36,823 nt of DNA, from the NCBI GenBank assembly GCA_016213625.1, contig JACQZZ010000099.1:1-36823 (forward strand). The letters are read 5' to 3'. The position numbers were made by a program, and so were the translations under genes. This document shows, piece by piece, positions 32,724 to 36,823 of the stretch. The notes beneath the pieces were generated by a model. That model did no database searches, was not told where the DNA came from, and worked only from the letters and a program-made list of their open reading frames with translations. Source of the stretch: Actinomycetota bacterium. Lineage in GTDB: Bacteria; Actinomycetota; Acidimicrobiia; Acidimicrobiales; Ilumatobacteraceae. Position 1 is the stretch's first letter. Every line of letters begins with the position of its first letter.

Positions 32724-33719
32724 CTACTCCATCTCGCTCTTGCGGGTGCGCTGCATGAGCGAGGTGAGAGCCTCGCGGGCAGCGCGCCCCTGGTGGCACA
32801 CCGCCACGATCTGCTCGGTGAGGGGCATCTCGACGCCGTGACGGCGAGCGAGGTCGAGCACGCTGGGCGATCTCTTCACTCCCTCGGCCACCATGTTCAT
32901 CGACGCCAACACCTCGCCGATCAGCTTGCCCTCCCCGAGCTGGAAACCCACCATGTTGTTGCGGCTCTGCTTCGACGAGCAGGTGGCGATGAGGTCGCCG
33001 ATGCCTGCGAGACCCGCGAATGTGGACGCCTGCCCGCCCATGGCGATGCCCAGCCGTGTCATCTCGGCGAGGCCACGCGTGATGATCGTCGCCCGAGTGT
33101 TGTCGCCGAATCCCATCCCTTCCGCCATGCCGGCCGCGATGGCGATGACGTTCTTCACGACGCCACCCACCTCGCAACCGACGACGTCGCCGTTGGTGTA
33201 CACCCGGAACGTCGGGCGGCCGAAGATGCGCTGCAACTCGGCGGCGATGTCGAGATCGTCGATGGCGACCACGCTCGCCGCGGGCTGCCCGCTGAGGATC
33301 TCCTTCGCCAGGTTCGGTCCCGTCAGCACTGCCACCGGGTGGCCGGGCATCTCGTCGCGGGTGACCTCGCTCATCCGCTTCCGCGAGGCCCGCTCGAGCC
33401 CCTTGGTGAGGCTCACGATGGGCACCCACGGGCGGAGGTACTGCGCGGCCTCGGCGGCCACGTCGCGATATCCGTGCGATGGCACTGCCATCACCAGGAC
33501 ATCGGCGGTGGACACGGCCTCCTCCAGCGAACTCGTCGCCCGCAGTTGGTCGGGCAGCGGAAACGCCGCGAGGTAGTCACCGTTGATGTGTTCGGAGTTG
33601 ATCTGCGCGGCCAACTCGGGGCGCCGAGCCCACAACACGGTGGGTGCGTTCACCGCGGCCAGTGCCGCCACGGTGGTACCCCACGACCCAGCCCCCACGA
33701 CCCCCACGTTGATCGGCAT
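32724..33719 (-). CDS. gpsA: Glycerol-3-phosphate dehydrogenase [NAD(P)+]
   Basis: A 331-residue enzyme that reduces dihydroxyacetone phosphate to sn-glycerol 3-phosphate for phospholipid synthesis. It starts MPINVGVVGAGSWGTTVAAL (dinucleotide-binding GxGxxG), has VLTGPNLAKEILSGQPAASV, the catalytic-lysine block GCEVGGVVKNVIAIAAGMA and GLAGIGDLIATCSS. Length is normal. A longer in-frame reading to 34169 would overlap cofC and is rejected; TACGCT ends 7 nt before the ATG at 33719. The head-to-head order with cofC/fbiD is also found in mycobacteria, as I recall. Confidence 0.93.
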   Translation of the reverse strand: MPINVGVVGAGSWGTTVAALAAVNAPTVLWARRPELAAQINSEHINGDYLAAFPLPDQLRATSSLEEAVSTADVLVMAVPSHGYRDVAAEAAQYLRPWVPIVSLTKGLERASRKRMSEVTRDEMPGHPVAVLTGPNLAKEILSGQPAASVVAIDDLDIAAELQRIFGRPTFRVYTNGDVVGCEVGGVVKNVIAIAAGMAEGMGFGDNTRATIITRGLAEMTRLGIAMGGQASTFAGLAGIGDLIATCSSKQSRNNMVGFQLGEGKLIGEVLASMNMVAEGVKRSPSVLDLARRHGVEMPLTEQIVAVCHQGRAAREALTSLMQRTRKSEME

Positions 33720-33726
33720 GGGCGAC

Positions 33727-33732
33727 AGCGTA
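33727..33732 (-). promoter_or_regulatory. -10 hexamer of gpsA
   Basis: TACGCT on the minus strand ends 7 nt before the gpsA ATG at 33719; no ribosome-binding site is visible. Confidence 0.5.
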
Positions 33733-33752
33733 GGTCCTGGGCCGGGTGCCTC

Positions 33753-33758
33753 TACGAT
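33753..33758 (+). promoter_or_regulatory. -10 hexamer of cofC/fbiD
   Basis: TACGAT ends 7 nt before the GTG at 33766. The hexamer overlaps an in-frame ATG at 33757, so if transcription begins at the GTG that ATG is not in the mRNA. Confidence 0.5.
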
Positions 33759-33765
33759 GCCGGGC

Positions 33766-34383
33766 GTGGATCCCGTGGTGCTGGTGCCGGTGAAGGCATT
33801 CGCCGATGCCAAGGCGCGGTTGGCCTCCGTGCTCGCGCCCGCCGAGCGCGAGGCGTTGGCGCGGTGGACGGCCGAGCGAGTGGTGGCCGCGGCCGGCGAG
33901 CTCCCGGTGTTCGTCGCATGCGATGACGACGGTGTGGCCGACTGGGCCGTGGCCCACGGCGCCTCCGTGCTGTGGCACCCCGGGGTCGGGCTGAATGCAG
34001 CGGTCACCCGCAGCGTCGCCGACCTCCGCGAACGAGGAGTGCACCACGTGGTGGTCGCGCACGGCGACCTCCCCCGCCCCGGCGCGCTTCCCTCGGTGGC
34101 GGTCGCCGGAGCGGTCACGCTCGTGCCCGACTCGCGCCGCGACGGCACGAACGTCATCGCCCTGCCCACGCACGTACCGTTCGACTTCTCGTACGGCCCC
34201 GGCTCGTTCCACCGTCACCTCCAGCAGTCGGTGGCCGCCGGTCTCGCGGTGGTCGTGCGGCGCGATCCGCTGCTGTCCCTCGACATCGACACCCCGGCCG
34301 ATCTGACGCACCCGATGGTGCAGGAAGTGCTCCCCTCATGGCTGCCAACGAACCCGGCCAACCCGACGCCGCTCCGGCGCTGA
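33766..34383 (+). CDS. cofC: 2-phospho-L-lactate / phosphoenolpyruvate guanylyltransferase (F420 biosynthesis)
   Basis: A 205-residue nucleotidyltransferase of the CofC/FbiD family. It starts VDPVVLVPVKAFADAKARLA with the nucleotide-binding VPVKxFxxAKxRL, and has VFVACDDDGVADWA, VVAHGDLP (the metal-binding acidic residue), LVPDSRRDGTNVIALP and DIDTPADL. Actinobacterial members join GTP to phosphoenolpyruvate in the first step of coenzyme F420 synthesis. Its presence means the organism very likely makes F420. The C-terminus overlaps the PIG-L deacetylase by 46 bp. GTG 33766 is preferred over ATG 33757 because of the leaderless spacing. Confidence 0.9.
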   Translation: MDPVVLVPVKAFADAKARLASVLAPAEREALARWTAERVVAAAGELPVFVACDDDGVADWAVAHGASVLWHPGVGLNAAVTRSVADLRERGVHHVVVAHGDLPRPGALPSVAVAGAVTLVPDSRRDGTNVIALPTHVPFDFSYGPGSFHRHLQQSVAAGLAVVVRRDPLLSLDIDTPADLTHPMVQEVLPSWLPTNPANPTPLRR

Positions 34384-35105
34384 CCACCGCCGACCTGGCC
34401 ACACCGGCGTCGGTGCTCGCCATCGGCGCGCATCCCGACGACGTGGAGTTCGGATGCGGTGCCACGCTCGCCAAGTGGGCGGCCGACGGTTGCGTCGTGC
34501 ATCACCTCGTGCTCACCGACGGCTCGAAGGGCACCTGGAACCCCGACGCCGACACCGCGGCGCTCATCGCCACCCGCCAAGCCGAACAGCGCGAGGCAGC
34601 GCGCCGGTTGGCGGGCGAGCGTGCGGGTGAGGTCGTGTTCCTCGGCCAGGTCGACGGCGAACTGGACAGCACCCTCGCCCTGCGCGGCCAGGTGGCGCGA
34701 GTCATCCGAATGCTGCAGCCCGAAGTGGTGCTGGGCCACGACCCGTGGAAGCGTTATCGCCTCCACCCCGACCACCGTCACGCCGGCCTGCTCGCCTGTG
34801 ACGGCATCGTGGCCGCCCGCGACCCACACTTCTACAGAGAGCACGGCATCCCGCATCACCGCCCGTCGGCGCTGCTGCTGTGGGAGGCCGACGAACCGAA
34901 CCACGTCGAGGACGTCAGCGGCTGGGTCGACATCAAGTTGCACGCGCTCGAGGCGCATGTCAGCCAGTTCGAGAGCACGATGAAGGCCGTCGAACCGGCG
35001 CAGATGGCTGCGTTTCGGGAACGCATCCGGCACCGGCTCGACGGCCTGGGTTCCCGCTACGGGGTGGAATCCGCCGAAGTGTTCCGGCTGATCACCGATC
35101 TGTGA
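34338..35105 (+). CDS. PIG-L family deacetylase
   Basis: A 255-residue zinc-dependent deacetylase with SVLAIGAHPDDVEFGCGATL (AHPDD, zinc ligands and catalytic Asp) and RYRLHPDHRHAG (third ligand). PIG-L enzymes remove acetyl or acyl groups from N-acetylglucosamine-type substrates; MshB and Mca of mycothiol metabolism belong here. The sequence does not settle the substrate. The ATG lies inside the end of cofC (46-bp overlap), so translation is coupled. It ends before a strong hairpin at 35140-35173. Confidence 0.85.
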   Translation: MAANEPGQPDAAPALTTADLATPASVLAIGAHPDDVEFGCGATLAKWAADGCVVHHLVLTDGSKGTWNPDADTAALIATRQAEQREAARRLAGERAGEVVFLGQVDGELDSTLALRGQVARVIRMLQPEVVLGHDPWKRYRLHPDHRHAGLLACDGIVAARDPHFYREHGIPHHRPSALLLWEADEPNHVEDVSGWVDIKLHALEAHVSQFESTMKAVEPAQMAAFRERIRHRLDGLGSRYGVESAEVFRLITDL

Positions 35106-35139
35106 TCACGCCGGGTGTTGGCCGCCCGCGATGAGCCAA

Positions 35140-35173
35140 GCGTCGACCGGCCGCCGTCACGGCCGGTCGACGC
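35140..35173. terminator. Perfect 14-bp hairpin between convergent genes
   Basis: GCGTCGACCGGCCG (35140-35153), a 6-nt loop CCGTCA, and CGGCCGGTCGACGC (35160-35173) form a perfect G/C-rich stem. It lies between the PIG-L stop at 35105 and the tandem cupredoxin stop at 35183 and could end transcription from both sides. No T-tract follows on either strand, so it may work without one or slow polymerase before another factor acts. Confidence 0.7.
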
Positions 35174-35182
35174 ATCGACAGG

Positions 35183-36823
35183 TCAGGCCCTCACCGCCGT
35201 CTTGGCCGTGCGCCGGCCGATGACGAACGCCGCCAGTCCGACCACGCCGGCACCGACCACCAGCAGGACGAGCGGAGTGCTCTGTCCCCCGCTGCGACCA
35301 GGATCCACCAGCGGCGCCGCGGCCAGGGGTTGCTGCGGCGGGGCGGCTCCGAGGGAGTCGGTGACGACGACGGTGCCCACCATGTTCGGGTGGAGGGTGC
35401 AGATGTAGTCGAAGCGACCGGTCTCGTCGAACACGTGGGTGAACCGGTCACCGGTCTGCATGAGTTCCGACGTCCAGGCCTGGTCCTTGGCGGTCACGGT
35501 GTGGGGGGCCTGGCCGACGTTCGTCCACGCGACCTCGGCACCCTTCACCACGGTGACCTCCCGGGGGTCGTAGTCGAGGTCGATGATGTTGATCGCTGCG
35601 GACAGGCCGTCCTCGGCCACGCCCTTCTGCAGCGAACCGGGGTCGGCCACCACGGTGACCGTGCCGGTCATCTCGCCGGTGAGACCATCGTGGTAGGTGA
35701 ACGTGCCGGGCTGGTCGAACGTGAAGGAGAAGCGTTCGCCCTTGTGCAGCAGTTCGCTGACGAACGCCTCGCCCTCGTCGGCGATGATGTGCGGGCTCAT
35801 GCTGGCGATGGTCCACGTGACCGAACCACCCTGTGCCACCCGCACGTCGGCGGGGTCGAACGACTCGGCGAGCACCTGCACGTCGACCTGCGACGGCGGG
35901 CCGGCCGGTGCGGCAGCAGCGGCCTCGGGCGGCGGTGCGGCCCCATCGGCGCCGAGCACGAGCAGCGTGGCCACCATGTTGGGGTGCACCGTGCAGTAGT
36001 AGCTGTAGGTGCCGGCCGTGTTGAAGGTGATCTCGGCCCGGCCGCCGGCACGCACCATGCCGGTGTCCCAGGACCCATCCTTCGCGGTGGCGGTGTGCGG
36101 AGCAACGCCGGCGTTCACGAAGCCGACCGTGGCGCCGGCCGTGACCGTCATCTCCTTCGGCGAGAAATCGAAGTCGATCATCTTCACGTCGCCAGCCGCG
36201 ACCGCCACGGTGGGCGCTGCCTTCGGGGGAGGCGGCGCTTCACCGTTGGCGCCCGTGACCAGAATCGTGCCGGTCATGTTCGCGTGCAGGGTGCACACGT
36301 ACAGGAACGTGCCAGGTGTGTTGAACGTCTTCCGAGCAGTGCCGCCCCGGGCCAGCAACCCCGTGTCGAACGATCCGTCCTTGGCGGTTGCGCTGTGCCG
36401 GGCCGCTCCGGTGTTGACGAAGGTGAGGGTCCGACCGGCGGTGATGGTGATGCTGCGGGGAGCGAAGCTGAAGTCGGCCATGCGGATGTCGCCCGTCGCG
36501 GTCACCGCGGCCGGTGATGCTGCGGGCGCCGCGGCGGGCGGCGCCTCGCCACTCGCGCCGAGCACGGCGACGGTGCCCTTCATCTCCGGATGGATGTCGC
36601 AGATGTACGTGTAGGTGCCGGGTGCGGCGAAGGTGCGGGTGAACGTCTGCGCCGAGCGCACGTCGGGGCTGCGGAACGAGCCGTCGTCGGCCACCACCGT
36701 GTGGCGGGCGAGCCCGTTGTTGCTCCACGTGACCGCGGCACCCTGTGCCACCGTCAACGTCGCCGGCGTGAAGCCGAAGTCGAACATGCTCACCGACGTG
36801 CCGCCGGAGGCGCCGCCGGCGGC
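35183..36823 (-). CDS. Membrane-anchored protein with at least five tandem cupredoxin domains (N-terminus outside window)
   Basis: The frame is open through the right edge, where it reads a Gly/Ala-rich linker like those between the visible domains, so the start is outside the window. Five blue-copper-type domains of about 95-100 residues follow one another, joined by Ala/Pro linkers. Domains 1, 2, 3 and 5 keep the type 1 copper ligands: ARHTVVADD...YICDIHPEM, ARHSATAKD...YVCTLHANM, APHTATAKD...YYCTVHPNM and APHTVTAKD...YICTLHPNM (His...Cys-x2-His-x2-Met, amicyanin spacing). Domain 4 reads SPHIIADEG...YHDGLTGEM and has lost the Cys and the second His. The chain ends with a membrane helix (PLVLLVVGAGVVGLAAFVIG) and a short basic tail. 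It is probably exported and membrane-held, and may store copper or relay electrons. Confidence 0.82.
   Translation of the reverse strand, partial: AAGGASGGTSVSMFDFGFTPATLTVAQGAAVTWSNNGLARHTVVADDGSFRSPDVRSAQTFTRTFAAPGTYTYICDIHPEMKGTVAVLGASGEAPPAAAPAASPAAVTATGDIRMADFSFAPRSITITAGRTLTFVNTGAARHSATAKDGSFDTGLLARGGTARKTFNTPGTFLYVCTLHANMTGTILVTGANGEAPPPPKAAPTVAVAAGDVKMIDFDFSPKEMTVTAGATVGFVNAGVAPHTATAKDGSWDTGMVRAGGRAEITFNTAGTYSYYCTVHPNMVATLLVLGADGAAPPPEAAAAAPAGPPSQVDVQVLAESFDPADVRVAQGGSVTWTIASMSPHIIADEGEAFVSELLHKGERFSFTFDQPGTFTYHDGLTGEMTGTVTVVADPGSLQKGVAEDGLSAAINIIDLDYDPREVTVVKGAEVAWTNVGQAPHTVTAKDQAWTSELMQTGDRFTHVFDETGRFDYICTLHPNMVGTVVVTDSLGAAPPQQPLAAAPLVDPGRSGGQSTPLVLLVVGAGVVGLAAFVIGRRTAKTAVRA

Noticed and set aside
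31539..33926. 795-codon open frame on the plus strand
   Set aside because: It is antisense to gpsA and the unknown gene; both real genes show motifs, normal lengths or coupled starts.
32724..34169. Extended GpsA of 481 residues
   Set aside because: The extra N-terminus overlaps cofC antisense; MPINVGVVGAGSWG is the normal start and has a -10 hexamer 7 nt upstream.
36787..36793. GTG/ATG at 36793/36787 as the start of the tandem cupredoxin protein
   Set aside because: The frame stays open to the window edge with an Ala/Gly linker like those between domains and has no signal peptide, so the true start is outside.

Overview
The window is about 36.8 kb of high-GC DNA, densely packed with coding sequence on both strands. 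No gap longer than about 150 bp lacks a gene, and I see no rRNA, tRNA, CRISPR array, insertion sequence or phage gene. The gene content suggests a free-living aerobic Actinomycetota. It includes a DUF222/13E12 protein under a mycobacterial-type LexA box, divergent gpsA and F420-pathway cofC/fbiD, a SWIM/MoxR/VWA operon, an SCO1/PCuAC copper operon and many apparently leaderless genes. Acidimicrobiia is my best guess for the class, but this is inference.

Layout. (1) 1-303: start of a DUF222/HNH-type gene with an SOS-like promoter. (2) 392-8660: a catabolic block on the minus strand. It holds an SsnA-family amidohydrolase with a GNAT remnant fused behind it, a secreted beta-helix/VCBS-like protein, a single-chain molybdenum hydroxylase of the selenium-dependent xanthine dehydrogenase type, a membrane-anchored protein and an N-carbamoyl-D-amino acid hydrolase. 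(3) 8727-11781: acyl-CoA dehydrogenase and a PEP-utilising mobile-domain protein. (4) 18531 down to 11809: a tightly overlapping five-gene operon, SWIM - DUF5691 - MoxR ATPase - DUF5682 - VWA. (5) 18677-20816: copper-delivery operon PCuAC - TlpA - SCO1 - cupredoxin. (6) 20838-23397: transsulfuration pair. (7) 23410-25535: a lipoprotein and a flavin amine oxidase. (8) 25640-27490: an atypical pyruvate kinase homologue. (9) 29224 down to 27534: selD-rnhB, divergent from a MOSC-domain gene and an FMN reductase (29247-30561). (10) 33719 down to 30598: gpsA, an unknown gene and a C69 peptidase, divergent from cofC and a PIG-L deacetylase (33766-35105). (11) 35183 to the right edge: a membrane-anchored protein with at least five tandem cupredoxin domains.

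How the genes may work together. SsnA, a single-chain Mo-hydroxylase and SelD are three marks of the selenium-dependent molybdenum hydroxylase trait known from Clostridia and Enterobacteria. All three lie in this window, with a MOSC protein (a fold linked to Moco sulfuration) sharing a bidirectional promoter with selD. The Mo-hydroxylase and the D-carbamoylase carry nearly identical palindromes at their start codons (6781-6795 and 8641-8655), which suggests joint control of a purine/hydantoin-type nitrogen-scavenging pathway. The copper operon and the tandem cupredoxin protein suggest investment in copper handling for respiration.

A genome-wide habit is visible. In about fifteen genes a TANNNT-type -10 hexamer ends 6-7 nt before the start codon, the geometry expected of leaderless mRNAs. 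I used it to choose several start codons.
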